From Hafnia paralvei ATCC 29927 (GTDB taxonomy: Bacteria > Pseudomonadota > Gammaproteobacteria > Enterobacterales > Enterobacteriaceae): a stretch of DNA of 64,000 nt. Location: assembly GCF_001655005.1 (NCBI RefSeq), contig NZ_LXET01000009.1:1-64000 (forward strand), given 5' to 3'. Of the stretch, positions 1 through 8,747 are shown in pieces. Below the pieces are notes generated by a model. It did no database searches, was not told the DNA's origin, and was given only the letters and a program-made list of their open reading frames with translations. How positions within the stretch are numbered: the stretch's first letter is position 1; every line of letters begins with the position of its first letter. Both the position numbers and the translations under genes were made by a program.

Positions 1-212
1 ATTAAATAAACGAAAAAGCCTCATGCGAAAGCATGGGGCTTTTTTGTTTATCTGTTGTTTGTCGGTGAGTTACGCTTTGAGTAGGACAAATCCGTCGGGA
101 ACGGATTTGCACAGCGCGAAGTGCTGCCCGAAGGGTGACGGGCAGGAAGCCCGTCATACAACTGCCAGGCATTATAAAGAACCTCAGTCGAAAGGCTGGG
201 GTTCTTTGCTAT
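1..212 (+). terminator. Tandem T1/T2 terminators of an rRNA operon
   Basis: Two strong hairpins closed by GAAA tetraloops: T1 at 13-44 (14-bp stem then T-run) and T2 at 176-207. Between them lies the arrangement known downstream of E. coli rrnB, including a second copy of the 5S rRNA 3' tail, AACTGCCAGGCAT, at 160-172. Bases 1-2 are probably the last bases of a 5S rRNA gene lying to the left, so the rRNA operon is transcribed rightwards into this window. The small open frame at 23-262 is a by-product of these structures. Confidence 0.88.
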
Positions 213-332
213 TTGAAAAAAGAAAACCTAAAAAGAATCGCCGATGGAAATCTTCGGGTTAATTTGTTTTGCGCGAGGCTGAGTTGTTAATGGAGACGTA
301 CGAATGAATAGCATTCATTAGATTACGAATAT

Positions 333-357
333 AAAAAAGCCTCCAAAAAGGAGGCTT
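333..357 (-). terminator. pssA terminator
   Basis: Perfect 8-bp stem AAGCCTCC/GGAGGCTT with a five-base loop. On the minus strand it is followed by a T-run, 8 bp beyond the pssA stop codon. Confidence 0.8.
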
Positions 358-364
358 AATATAG

Positions 365-1720
365 TTACAATATTCGGCTTATTAGGCGGTCAATACGAAT
401 TCTGCGGAGTCGTCTTATTAGCTTACGTACTTTCAGTGGATACTGTTGAATAGTTTCAAGCTCAAGGTAGCTACGCACAATATGCGTGTTGGTCCTGATA
501 CACTCTAGCTCGTTCTGGCGTTGGTCATGTAACTGATGCTTAGGATCATGAATGAGAACTGCGTTCTCTAAATCTAGTCGCCATGCTCGTGGGTTCAGGT
601 TGTTTCCTGTAATCAACTGCCATTGATCATCAATCCACATACCTTTTAGATGATAGGTATTATCTTCATCTTTCCAAAGACGCACAATGAGTTGACCATT
701 ATCCACGAAACGTTGCAGGCGGCTCATAAATCGTCGTAGGTTAATTTCGTAGAGGTAGGGAAGCGCACCAATAATCTTGAATGGCTCATCTTCTGGAATA
801 TAGAAATCATTCGCCTTTTTGTCGCCCACGATAATTTCGACCTGCTTACCTTGTCGCAATAAATAAATAATATTGCGCACTAAAAGAGCCGGCATATTGA
901 AATAAGGCGTACATAGCGTCACTTTCTCTTCTGTACTGCACATCAAATGGTGGATTGTTTTATTGAGTACGCTATGTTTACCCAATCCAGCAAGAGGGGT
1001 TACTGCTAATTCATCGTTGCTGGCAATCGCTGCAACATCATAACCGCAGCTGCGTAAGCCATGGCGGAATTGTCGTGTTTCATTGCGAATTTCTGGACTT
1101 TTAGGGCGATCGTCACGATCTAGTCGTTGAACCGCGGGATCGGTAAGCAGCTTATTTTGAATATAAGCAGACATCGTATCGGCCAAGCGGCTGTTCTTGA
1201 TGAAGTGATATCGGTCATAACGATATTTATCATGACGGTGTAGATAAACGTCATTCAGGCTTGCGCCGCTATAAATCACTTGATCGTCGACAATAAAGCC
1301 TTTGAGGTGTAAAACGCCGAGAGCTTCACGGGTATTTACCGGTACGCCATAAATAGGAACTGAAATGCCAGGGTGTTGATCGGCCATGGCGCAGTACCAG
1401 TCGGCATTTGTATTCGTTGCCGCGGCGCCAATACGTCCACGTTGTGCACGGTGCCAGTCGACGAGAACGTAGATTTCTAAATCTGGATGCTGTTGCTTTG
1501 CGCTATACAAGGCATTGAGAACATCGCGTCCGCCGTCATCGTTTTCCAGATACAGAGCCGTGATGTAAATACGGCGAGAGGCGTTAGAAATCGCGTCTAT
1601 TAGCGCCAGTCGGAAAGCCTCTGGCGTAAACAGCGTCTGAACATCCTCAACTGTCTGGGGAAGTTTTGGCAGTTGTGCAAGGTGTTGTTGATGTTTCGTT
1701 CGTTTAAATTTAGACAACAT
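365..1720 (-). CDS. pssA: CDP-diacylglycerol--serine O-phosphatidyltransferase
   Basis: Phosphatidylserine synthase, which joins CDP-diacylglycerol and serine on the way to phosphatidylethanolamine; in E. coli it is a peripheral membrane and ribosome-associated enzyme. The 451-residue product matches E. coli PssA in length and almost throughout. It carries the two phospholipase-D (HKD) motifs, HLKGFIVDD near residue 138 and HLKGMWIDD near 357, and the basic tail KLIRRLRRIRIDRLISRIL. I start at ATG 1720 to give MLSKFKR as in E. coli; a GTG one codon upstream (1723) is possible. It converges on the rRNA operon terminators and has its own terminator. Confidence 0.96.
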   Translation of the reverse strand: MLSKFKRTKHQQHLAQLPKLPQTVEDVQTLFTPEAFRLALIDAISNASRRIYITALYLENDDGGRDVLNALYSAKQQHPDLEIYVLVDWHRAQRGRIGAAATNTNADWYCAMADQHPGISVPIYGVPVNTREALGVLHLKGFIVDDQVIYSGASLNDVYLHRHDKYRYDRYHFIKNSRLADTMSAYIQNKLLTDPAVQRLDRDDRPKSPEIRNETRQFRHGLRSCGYDVAAIASNDELAVTPLAGLGKHSVLNKTIHHLMCSTEEKVTLCTPYFNMPALLVRNIIYLLRQGKQVEIIVGDKKANDFYIPEDEPFKIIGALPYLYEINLRRFMSRLQRFVDNGQLIVRLWKDEDNTYHLKGMWIDDQWQLITGNNLNPRAWRLDLENAVLIHDPKHQLHDQRQNELECIRTNTHIVRSYLELETIQQYPLKVRKLIRRLRRIRIDRLISRIL

Positions 1721-1852
1721 CACAGTGCGCTTCTTCTCTCATCATTGTGTAGCAAAATGCTACATACAGTTATATTAGCCTAGGGAATCGGGCGATAATA
1801 ACACTACTTTCCCTTGATTGCGTATGTTTTGCCTCGATTTGTCGCTACCCTC

Positions 1853-4528
1853 TCAGCAAAATTCAGTATGTTCCTGTGTGAGATTACCTAGCGGCAAGCT
1901 TAGATTGACAATACCGTCTTCGATTTGGATATCGACCTGAAATCCGAGTTTTCGCGCTAGGCCAATCATTCCCTGATTATTGGGCATCGTAATACCTACG
2001 AGCTTCTCAAGACCGCGCTGGGTTGAATAAGCGATCATTTTACTTAATAGCGTTTTTCCTAGCCCCAAGCCGTTACGATCTGAGCGAACGAGGACGGCAA
2101 ACTCTGCTTCGTGATTATCAGGGTCCGATAGTGCGCGAGTGACACCAATAATGGCATCACGCCCTTCTTCCTGTATAACCGCGACAAAAGCCATTTCTCT
2201 GTCGTAGTCAATCTGCGTCATCTTAGCAAGATCTTCATGAGTGAATTCGTTGATCTCGCTAAAGTAACGATAGTACAAATCCTCCTTAGTTACCTTTTGA
2301 ATAAATTGCTGCAGTAGCGGCTCGTCTTCTGGAAGTATGGGACGTAGCAAACAGGTCGCTCCGTTACGCAAGGTGACGTTTTCTTCCAGATGCTGTGGGT
2401 AAGGGCGTATGGCTAGGCGGTTTTCGGCATCACCAGCAAAAGGTGTTAGCTGTAACGAAACATCCAGCAGGGTGAAATCATCTGCCGAGGCCAAGACGGG
2501 ATGAATATCGAGGCGGGTAATCTCTGGGCAGTCGACGATAAGGTCAGAAACCTGAACAAGTAGCTGACTTAACCCATCGATATTCAGTGGCTGCAGAGGG
2601 CTTCTGCTACGAATTTTACCGCCTTTAATTGCCTGCATGATGAGATAGCGAGCCAGTGTCATATTTAACGGCGGAAGAGCAACGGCCGCATCATGGTCAG
2701 GATCCCACGTCCCACCACCTTCTCCCAGCATGATCAGTGGGCCGAAAACCGGATCATTATCGACGAGTATCCGTAGCTCCTGAGAGCCTGCGCGGTTAGC
2801 CATGCTTTGGACTAACAGACCATGAATTCGTGCCTGAGGATACGCGTGCTTAACACGATCTATAATGGCATTGGCCGCTTGCTCAACTTCACTCGCGTTA
2901 CGCAGATAAAGCATAACTCCTTGTACATCCGATTTATGAGGAATGTCTGGCGAACGGAGTTTCAGGGCGACTGGATATCCAACTTGCTCCGCAATATGTA
3001 CTGCTTCGGTGCTATCGTTGGCAATCCATGTGGGTAGCGTATGCAAACCATAGTGCGACAGAATCGATCTCACCTCATGCGTATCGAGATGGTAGATCCC
3101 CTCTTTCATTGCCTGCTGAATAAGGTCATGGGCCTGAGTAGGGTTGGCTATTAGGGCTGCAGGCAGAGCCGGCGTCTCCATGAGCTGACGTTGGTTGCGG
3201 CGATATTCAACCATGTGCATAAAGGCGGTAATTGCACCTTCTGGTGTTCTATAGGTCGGTATTCCAGCTTCGCTGAATAATCGGCGCGCTTCCTGCGATG
3301 AAAACTCGCCGCTCCAGTTTGTCAGTACGGAAATTCGTTTGCCGCGAGGATGCTGCTTAAGCGCCTGAATCACGGTTTCTGCAGTGGCTGTGGCCGGTGC
3401 CGCAGCGCTCGGTGCATGGATGATTAATACCGCATCGTAGCAGTGGCTGTCTAATAAGGTACTGATAGCTACCTGATAGCGCGCTGGCGTTGCATCATCT
3501 CGTAGGTCAATCGGGTTTTTCAGATAAACATCTTCAGGCATTTTGCTACGTAATACCGTCAGGGTTTCCTCATCAAGCGTGGCAAGCTTGCCGTTGCGGC
3601 GCAGTAACTCATCAACTGACATCGCTGCCGGTGCTGCGCCGTTGCTGATAATTAGGATCTTCTCCCCTCGTAGGGGATGCATGTGACTGAGTGTTTCTAC
3701 CGCAGAGAAAAGCTCATGCGTATCTTGAACGCGGAGTAAGCCTGCGCGCTGGATCGCTGCGTCATAGGCAGCGTCCAGTCCTTGCACGCTATTGAGTAGC
3801 TGCTGAGCCTGCGGGCTGCGACCGCTTTTGATGACCAGTATTGGTTTATTACGCGATGCGCTTCGCGCCGCAGAAAGAAAACGACGGGCATCATGCAAAT
3901 GCTCAAGATAGATCAAGATGGCGCTGGTTTTGCTGTCTCGTGCTAAAAAATCGAGTAAGTCATCAACGTCGATATCAAGGCTATCACCCAATGCGATAAA
4001 TAATGAAAAGCCAATCTCACGCTGTTGAGCCCAATCTAGAATCGTATTGGATACGGCTGCAGACTGAGAGATAAACGCCAGCTTGCCAGGCAAAATAGGG
4101 ACAGGAGAGAAACTGGCATTCATTTTCTGCCACGGAGCCAACAGGCCTAAGCTGTTTGGCCCTAGCAGACGCACATTATGTTTCTGGGCACAGGATTTTA
4201 GCTCTTGAGCCTGAGCGTTTGGAGATGAGAGAACAATCGCTGCTCGGCATCCTTTTTTTCCTAATGCGGCGATGACTTCGATATTGCGTTTAGCATTGAT
4301 ACACAAAATGGCGAGGTCGGGAGCAAAGGGGAGAGACTCTATGTCTGGATAGGCAAGGACACCACAAACGGCCTGATAACGAGGAGTGACGGGCATTACA
4401 GGGCCAGAGAATCCTCCTTTCAGCAGATTCTGCATTATCAGGTGGCCGTTACGCCCAACCTTATTTGATGCACCGATAACGGCGATTGATTTGGGGCGTA
4501 ACAACGATTCCAGACTGCGTTGACTCAT
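1853..4528 (-). CDS. pat: Protein lysine acetyltransferase Pat (PatZ/YfiQ)
   Basis: GNAT-type protein lysine acetyltransferase fused to an acyl-CoA synthetase (NDP-forming)-like region; E. coli PatZ acetylates and inactivates acetyl-CoA synthetase and other proteins. In order: CoA-binding domain with SIAVIGAS (residues 12-19), succinyl-CoA-ligase-like domain, ATP-grasp domain (VALKLRSPDIPHKS region), then the C-terminal GNAT domain with the acetyl-CoA loop RSDRNGLGLGKTLL. The 891 residues compare with 886 in E. coli. Two ATGs lie close together (4534 and 4528). The SD AAGGAG is 8 bases from 4528, which also matches the E. coli N-terminus MSQR, so I prefer 4528. It lies about 40 bp after tapT and is probably cotranscribed with it. 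Confidence 0.93.
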   Translation of the reverse strand: MSQRSLESLLRPKSIAVIGASNKVGRNGHLIMQNLLKGGFSGPVMPVTPRYQAVCGVLAYPDIESLPFAPDLAILCINAKRNIEVIAALGKKGCRAAIVLSSPNAQAQELKSCAQKHNVRLLGPNSLGLLAPWQKMNASFSPVPILPGKLAFISQSAAVSNTILDWAQQREIGFSLFIALGDSLDIDVDDLLDFLARDSKTSAILIYLEHLHDARRFLSAARSASRNKPILVIKSGRSPQAQQLLNSVQGLDAAYDAAIQRAGLLRVQDTHELFSAVETLSHMHPLRGEKILIISNGAAPAAMSVDELLRRNGKLATLDEETLTVLRSKMPEDVYLKNPIDLRDDATPARYQVAISTLLDSHCYDAVLIIHAPSAAAPATATAETVIQALKQHPRGKRISVLTNWSGEFSSQEARRLFSEAGIPTYRTPEGAITAFMHMVEYRRNQRQLMETPALPAALIANPTQAHDLIQQAMKEGIYHLDTHEVRSILSHYGLHTLPTWIANDSTEAVHIAEQVGYPVALKLRSPDIPHKSDVQGVMLYLRNASEVEQAANAIIDRVKHAYPQARIHGLLVQSMANRAGSQELRILVDNDPVFGPLIMLGEGGGTWDPDHDAAVALPPLNMTLARYLIMQAIKGGKIRSRSPLQPLNIDGLSQLLVQVSDLIVDCPEITRLDIHPVLASADDFTLLDVSLQLTPFAGDAENRLAIRPYPQHLEENVTLRNGATCLLRPILPEDEPLLQQFIQKVTKEDLYYRYFSEINEFTHEDLAKMTQIDYDREMAFVAVIQEEGRDAIIGVTRALSDPDNHEAEFAVLVRSDRNGLGLGKTLLSKMIAYSTQRGLEKLVGITMPNNQGMIGLARKLGFQVDIQIEDGIVNLSLPLGNLTQEHTEFC

Positions 4529-4572
4529 AGCCATGACTCCTTGCCGAAGCGGATAGGCTGAGTCTAATACCT

Positions 4573-5265
4573 CTAGATATTTTCTGCAGTGACCTCTTCA
4601 CGGTGATGAGGCTTACCTAGCAAATATTGACGACGAAAATAGGTAAAGTGCTGTTGTAACCCCAAAGCCGCTTCGCTATCGCCAGCAATATCCAACAAAG
4701 CCGCGGCAACCTCTGCCGTACAGTGCTGATCGTCACGTGCCGACTCGCGTAGCGTGTAGTCACTCTCAAGCTTTGCCTCTAACGAGAAAACGGGGAACTT
4801 GTCGAGATAAGGGCTTTTACGAAACATTTTGGTCGCCTCGCGCCATGTGCCATCTAGCATGATGAATAACGGTGGCTTGGCATTCATACTTGTGTCTAGC
4901 GTTGTCACGGCCCGCTCTGGGGCATATGAACCGGGAAAAACGACATAGGGTTGATAATCAGGGCTATTAAGTAATGTTAAAAGCGCAGGATCAACCTCGG
5001 TGCGCGCCCATTGAAAGGCCGCGGTATTTGGCAAAATATCGGCAATCAGGCGTCCTGTATTACTCGGCTTCATCGGCTCGGTATCGTACATCATCAGACA
5101 AAAACGGCTGTTTGCTATGCGTGGTGAGATGGTCTCGCATAAGCAGCGCGTTGCGGGCAATAGACAACGCTGACAGCGCGTGACTCGACCTCCACGGGTA
5201 AGAAAGGGTTTTGTTGCTTTGGCTAAGCGTAGCTCACGCAAACGCAGAACGGCATTAGGAGGCAT
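4573..5265 (-). CDS. tapT: tRNA-uridine aminocarboxypropyltransferase TapT (YfiP)
   Basis: DTW-domain enzyme that in E. coli installs acp3U at position 47 of tRNAs using S-adenosylmethionine. The 230 residues include the N-terminal cysteine cluster CQRCLLPATRCLC (about residues 31-43), the FCLMMYDTEPMKPSNTGRL region and the signature DGTW in LDGTWREA followed by MFRKSPYLD, all as in E. coli YfiP (232 aa). Its stop is about 40 bp from the pat start on the same strand. The trxC terminator upstream separates it from trxC, so tapT-pat probably have their own promoter. Confidence 0.92.
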   Translation of the reverse strand: MPPNAVLRLRELRLAKATKPFLTRGGRVTRCQRCLLPATRCLCETISPRIANSRFCLMMYDTEPMKPSNTGRLIADILPNTAAFQWARTEVDPALLTLLNSPDYQPYVVFPGSYAPERAVTTLDTSMNAKPPLFIMLDGTWREATKMFRKSPYLDKFPVFSLEAKLESDYTLRESARDDQHCTAEVAAALLDIAGDSEAALGLQQHFTYFRRQYLLGKPHHREEVTAENI

Positions 5266-5354
5266 CGACTTCTCTGATGAGGCAAAAGCGCTATTTTAAA
5301 CAAGCGGGCTAGCAGGGTACAGCGGCGATAGGTATGGGCATCGATAAAAAGTAA

Positions 5355-5378
5355 AAAGCCCAGAATTTCTCTGGGCTT
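5355..5378 (-). terminator. trxC terminator
   Basis: Nine-bp stem AAGCCCAGA/TCTGGGCTT with a five-base loop (5356-5378). On the minus strand it is followed by TTTACTTTTT. It lies 20 bp downstream of the trxC stop. Confidence 0.8.
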
Positions 5379-5397
5379 GATAGCATCAATGAGATAA

Positions 5398-5829
5398 CTA
5401 AGCTTTAGTGGCAAGTTGTTCGTTGATCCAGCCATCGAATGGCGCTTTTGGCACCGCGCCGTTTAGCATGTCCACCAATTGACCATTTTGGTAAAGCATG
5501 ATCGTTGGGATACTGCGAATGCGGAAACGGGTGCTGAGCTCGGGTTCTGCCTCAGTGTTGACTTTCACACAGCGAATCTGCCCTGCACGTTCTTCAGCGA
5601 CCTCTTCAAAAACGGGGGCAAATCCCTGACACGGGCCGCACCATGGTGCCCAAAAGTCGATTAGGACTGGTAATTCGTCTTGGAGAATTTTATCCAGCGT
5701 AGCAGACGTTGCGTTAATCACTTCACCATCGAATAACTCATGACCGCAGCGACCGCATTTAGCCTGATCCTCAATGCGCTCTTCGGGTAAACGATTGGTG
5801 GTTTGGCAGGATGGACAAACGGTATTCAT
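5398..5829 (-). CDS. trxC: Thioredoxin 2
   Basis: Cytoplasmic thioredoxin with an N-terminal zinc-binding domain; it reduces disulfides and in E. coli is induced by OxyR under oxidative stress. Cysteines at 5, 8, 25 and 28 form the two CxxC zinc motifs, and the active site WCGPC is at residues 63-67. The cis-proline segment RSIPTIMLY is present. Length is 143 residues against 139 in E. coli, with a slightly longer C-terminus. It is read as a single gene with its own terminator. An OxyR site was not identified with confidence upstream. Confidence 0.95.
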   Translation of the reverse strand: MNTVCPSCQTTNRLPEERIEDQAKCGRCGHELFDGEVINATSATLDKILQDELPVLIDFWAPWCGPCQGFAPVFEEVAEERAGQIRCVKVNTEAEPELSTRFRIRSIPTIMLYQNGQLVDMLNGAVPKAPFDGWINEQLATKA

Positions 5830-6099
5830 GGTTAACCTCGTGGTTTGGATAAATATTCCGAGCTTTTCAACGGTAAAAGCAACGTTAATGTTTAGATAAT
5901 GTTAAGCATTATGGTGCTTGGGGATATTAATCACAATCAGGTTTCCTCAATGGTTATAATAGATGCCAGCTTTTGTCCAAAGCTTAAGTGCTCAGGTTGT
6001 TTGCCGCCGTAATTTGTTAGCGGATGCAAGTCATTTGGGTATAGCTTAGTGGTCACACATCAGGTAATCTTCGCGCCCTGCGCGTTGGTGGAGATAGCA

Positions 6100-7215
6100 A
6101 TGAACGATTCTTTTAATGGCAAAAATGGCAAGGTCAAAGTGATGTACGTCCGTAGTGAGGACGACAGCAAAGACCGTGACCAAAAATCGCGTCCGGAAGG
6201 TAAAGGGCGTCAAGGTGAACGAGGTGGTCGACAGGGCCGTAGTGCTCAGGATGGAGACCGTCGCAACGATCGCCGTGGTGGTCAAGGCCGTAGCCAAGAA
6301 AACGATCGCTCACGCCGTCCTGCTGGTGCGAACCGCAGTGAAGGCCGTAGCGAAGGGCGTAGTGAAGGCCCTTATGATCGTTCGCCTTGGAAAACGGTTT
6401 CTCGTGCACCGAATGAAGAAGATAAGCCAGATCACGGTGGTATCGCCGGTAAGAGCTTTATCGACCCTGAGCAGTTGCGTCGTCAGCGGGCTGAAGAAAC
6501 TCGAGTCTACGGCGAAAATGCATGTCAGGCTTTGTTTGCAAGCCGTCCTGACGCTATCGTGCGCGCATGGTTTGTTCAGTCGGTAACACCACGTTTCCGA
6601 GAAGCTCTGCGCTGGATGGCGGCGAACCGTAAAGCCTATCATGTGGTTGATGATGAGGAACTGACGAAAGCATCAGGAACCGAACATCATGGTGGTGTCT
6701 GCTTCCTGATCAAAAAACGTAATGGTCTAGATGCTCGTTCTTACCTGAAAACTGCCGCGGACACCGACTGTGTGCTGGCGTTGGAAGATGTGGGCAACCC
6801 GCATAACCTAGGCGGCATCATGCGTACCTGTGCGCACTTTGGTGTAAAAGGGCTGATGGTTCAGGATGCGTCGATGCTGGAATCTGGCGCGGCTGTGCGT
6901 ACTGCTGAAGGTGGCGCAGAGCATATTCAGGCTATTGATGCCGATGGCTTTGATGGCGCGCTGGATGAGTTTCGTCGTGCAGGCTATACCATTGTCACCA
7001 CCTCCAGCCATAAAGGCACTACGCCGCTGACTAAGGCCACACTGCCTAAGAAAATGGTGTTAGTGTTAGGTCAAGAGCGTGACGGTCTGTCTGAAACCGT
7101 TATGCAGCAGGGCGATTTAAGTCTGTCCATCGGGGGGACAGGCCAAGTTGAAAGCTTGAACGTGTCTGTTGCAACCGGCATTCTACTCGCTGAGTGGTGG
7201 CGTCAAAACGCGTAG
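6100..7215 (+). CDS. yfiF: SpoU-family RNA 2'-O-methyltransferase-like protein YfiF
   Basis: Member of the SPOUT (TrmH/SpoU) RNA methyltransferase superfamily; the substrate of E. coli YfiF is not established to my knowledge. After a highly charged, low-complexity N-terminus rich in Arg, Gly, Asp and Ser (residues about 18-110, with repeated GRSEGRSEG units), a substrate-binding domain begins near SFIDPEQLRRQRAEETRVYGENAC. The knotted SAM domain has NPHNLGGIMRTCAHFG, VLVLGQERDGLS and SLNVSVATGILLAEWWRQN. I start at ATG 6100 (MNDSFNGKNGKVKVMYVRS, as in E. coli; SD GGAG 8 bases upstream) rather than the upstream ATG 6049. The charged region is longer than in E. coli (371 against 345 residues). 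Divergent from trxC. Confidence 0.9.
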   Translation: MNDSFNGKNGKVKVMYVRSEDDSKDRDQKSRPEGKGRQGERGGRQGRSAQDGDRRNDRRGGQGRSQENDRSRRPAGANRSEGRSEGRSEGPYDRSPWKTVSRAPNEEDKPDHGGIAGKSFIDPEQLRRQRAEETRVYGENACQALFASRPDAIVRAWFVQSVTPRFREALRWMAANRKAYHVVDDEELTKASGTEHHGGVCFLIKKRNGLDARSYLKTAADTDCVLALEDVGNPHNLGGIMRTCAHFGVKGLMVQDASMLESGAAVRTAEGGAEHIQAIDADGFDGALDEFRRAGYTIVTTSSHKGTTPLTKATLPKKMVLVLGQERDGLSETVMQQGDLSLSIGGTGQVESLNVSVATGILLAEWWRQNA

Positions 7216-7243
7216 TTGCGTTTCAGATTGAGATGATGAATAG

Positions 7244-7265
7244 GCGGGGGAAACTCCGCTTTTTT
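7244..7265 (+). terminator. yfiF terminator
   Basis: Six-bp GC-rich stem (GCGGGG paired to CTCCGC with one G-U) and a short GAAA-like loop, followed by six T's, 28 bp after the yfiF stop. Confidence 0.7.
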
Positions 7266-7304
7266 ATTGCTGTCATTGATGAGACATTCATACGACAGAT
7301 AAGC

Positions 7305-7332
7305 AAAAGGCCGGATTATCCGGCCTTTTTTG
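7305..7332. terminator. Bidirectional terminator between yfiF and arcA
   Basis: AAGGCCGGAT/ATCCGGCCTT inverted repeat (7307-7327) flanked by A's on the left and T's on the right, so it can stop transcription from both converging genes. Confidence 0.8.
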
Positions 7333-7355
7333 TGTGTCTTGCTTAACGCTGGAGA

Positions 7356-8072
7356 TTACTCTTCCAGATCGCCGCAGAAACGATAGCCTTCACCGTGAAT
7401 CGTCGCGATGATTTCCGGAGTATCTGGCGTAGACTCGAAGTGCTTACGGATACGACGGATGGTCACGTCAACGGTACGGTCATGTGGCTTGAGCTCACGG
7501 CCGGTCATTTTTTTCAGCAGTTCTGCACGGGACTGAATTTTCCCCGGGTTTTCGCAGAAGTGCAGCATGGCACGAAACTCACTGCGTGGCAGCTTGTATT
7601 GTTCGCCGTTAGGGCTGACTAATGAACGACTGTTGATGTCCAATTCCCAACCGTTAAAGCGATAGCTTTCAACCAGCTTGCGCTCTTCGGTGCCACCGCC
7701 CAGATTCATGGTGCGAGACAGAAGATTACGAGCACGAATAGTCAGCTCACGTGGGTTGAATGGCTTAGTGATGTAATCATCGGCACCGATTTCCAGGCCA
7801 AGGATTTTATCCACTTCATTGTCGCGGCCAGTCAGGAACATCAGCGCTACATTTGCTTGTTCACGCAGCTCGCGAGCCAACAACAGGCCATTTTTACCAG
7901 GCAGGTTGATATCCATGATAACCAGATTGATGTCAAATTCTGACAGGATCTGGTGCATTTCTGCGCCATCATTGGCTTCATGAACGATATAACCTTCCGC
8001 CTCAAAAATACTTTTAAGTGTGTTTCGAGTGACGAGTTCGTCCTCGACGATAAGAATGTGCGGGGTCTGCAT
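7356..8072 (-). CDS. arcA: Two-component response regulator ArcA
   Basis: OmpR-family response regulator of the ArcAB system, which controls respiratory and fermentative genes according to redox state. The receiver domain (residues 1-120) has the acidic pocket E10-D11, the phosphorylation site Asp54 in VIMDINLPG and the switch lysine in ITKPFNPRE. The C-terminal winged helix includes LKPHDRTVDVTIRRIRKH. Starting at ATG 8072 gives MQTPHILIVE and 238 residues, exactly E. coli ArcA; the longer frame to 8099 adds nine unsupported residues. Nearly identical to E. coli except in the linker, where GGGTEERKL replaces the E. coli sequence. The long leader upstream (8073-8747) holds an FNR-like site. 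Confidence 0.97.
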   Translation of the reverse strand: MQTPHILIVEDELVTRNTLKSIFEAEGYIVHEANDGAEMHQILSEFDINLVIMDINLPGKNGLLLARELREQANVALMFLTGRDNEVDKILGLEIGADDYITKPFNPRELTIRARNLLSRTMNLGGGTEERKLVESYRFNGWELDINSRSLVSPNGEQYKLPRSEFRAMLHFCENPGKIQSRAELLKKMTGRELKPHDRTVDVTIRRIRKHFESTPDTPEIIATIHGEGYRFCGDLEE

Positions 8073-8747
8073 GTGTTTGCTACCTAAAATTGCCAACAAA
8101 ATAGAAATAGGGAAGTACAGTAGTCTTGGATCCTAAAACATCAAATCGAGAGTGTGGCTGTTTCGATGATGTAACAACATAGAGATTCAACAGACTAAAG
8201 TACGTAAACTCGTTCTTGATGCACTTTCCATCAACGTCAACAACATCGCTAGGTTGGTCAGGGGATGTTACTCCCTACAGCCCCGGTGGTGCCAAAAGCG
8301 GCGCACATCCTAACCCTATTAACAGCAATATAACAGCACACACCGCAATTGCCATCCAACAAAACTACGCTTTGTTGACATATATCAAATCCAATTGTAG
8401 CACGTTAACAGATTTGTGAAAAACACTTACAAGTATGTGAGCTTAATAACGAACTTAAGCCAGTTTGTCTCTGATTAAGCTCGGTAAATTTGCACGACAA
8501 AACTAAACTTTATTCTAGATTTATATAAAATTTAATTCATTGATTGTAAAAATGAATTTATCGTATTTGTTCTAAATAACGTAGTCTCTGCATGTTTTTT
8601 GATTAAAATACCTTTTTCCTTTTTTATCTAATAGAAAAATCCGTTTTTTTGTTAAAAAAATGTAACTTTGAAGCTATTGGAAAAACCAGCTAGAGCAAGA
8701 TAAAGTGCGCTCTGTTAATTACGAATTGTTAAAAATCGGGCATTTAT
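8073..8747. other. arcA-lasT intergenic region with yjjY-like relic
   Basis: A 675-bp region without a convincing gene. Around 8193-8330 the sequence resembles, from memory, the E. coli yjjY segment: the frame starting ACTAAAGTACGTAAACTC encodes TKVRKLVLDALSINVNNI, close to the start of E. coli YjjY. However, the ATG position reads CAG and the frame diverges after NNI. The last part (CATCCTAAC...TTAACAGCAA) again looks alike at nucleotide level. The rest, 8440-8747, is AT-rich with no clear structure. It probably contains the arcA promoters and leader on the minus strand and the lasT promoter on the plus strand. Confidence 0.5.
8375..8388. promoter_or_regulatory. Putative FNR box upstream of arcA
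   Basis: TTGACATATATCAA fits the FNR consensus TTGAT-N4-ATCAA with one mismatch. It lies about 300 bp upstream of the arcA start codon. E. coli arcA is known to be activated by FNR in anaerobiosis, so the location is sensible; the function here is inferred. Confidence 0.55.

Noticed and set aside
6155..6586. 143-codon frame overlapping the yfiF N-terminus
   Set aside because: Shadow of the Arg/Gly-rich repeats of yfiF; the real frame carries the SpoU domain.
8216..8419. 67-codon frame upstream of arcA as a yjjY gene
   Set aside because: It is in a different frame from the yjjY-like codons at 8193-8250 and lacks an SD.
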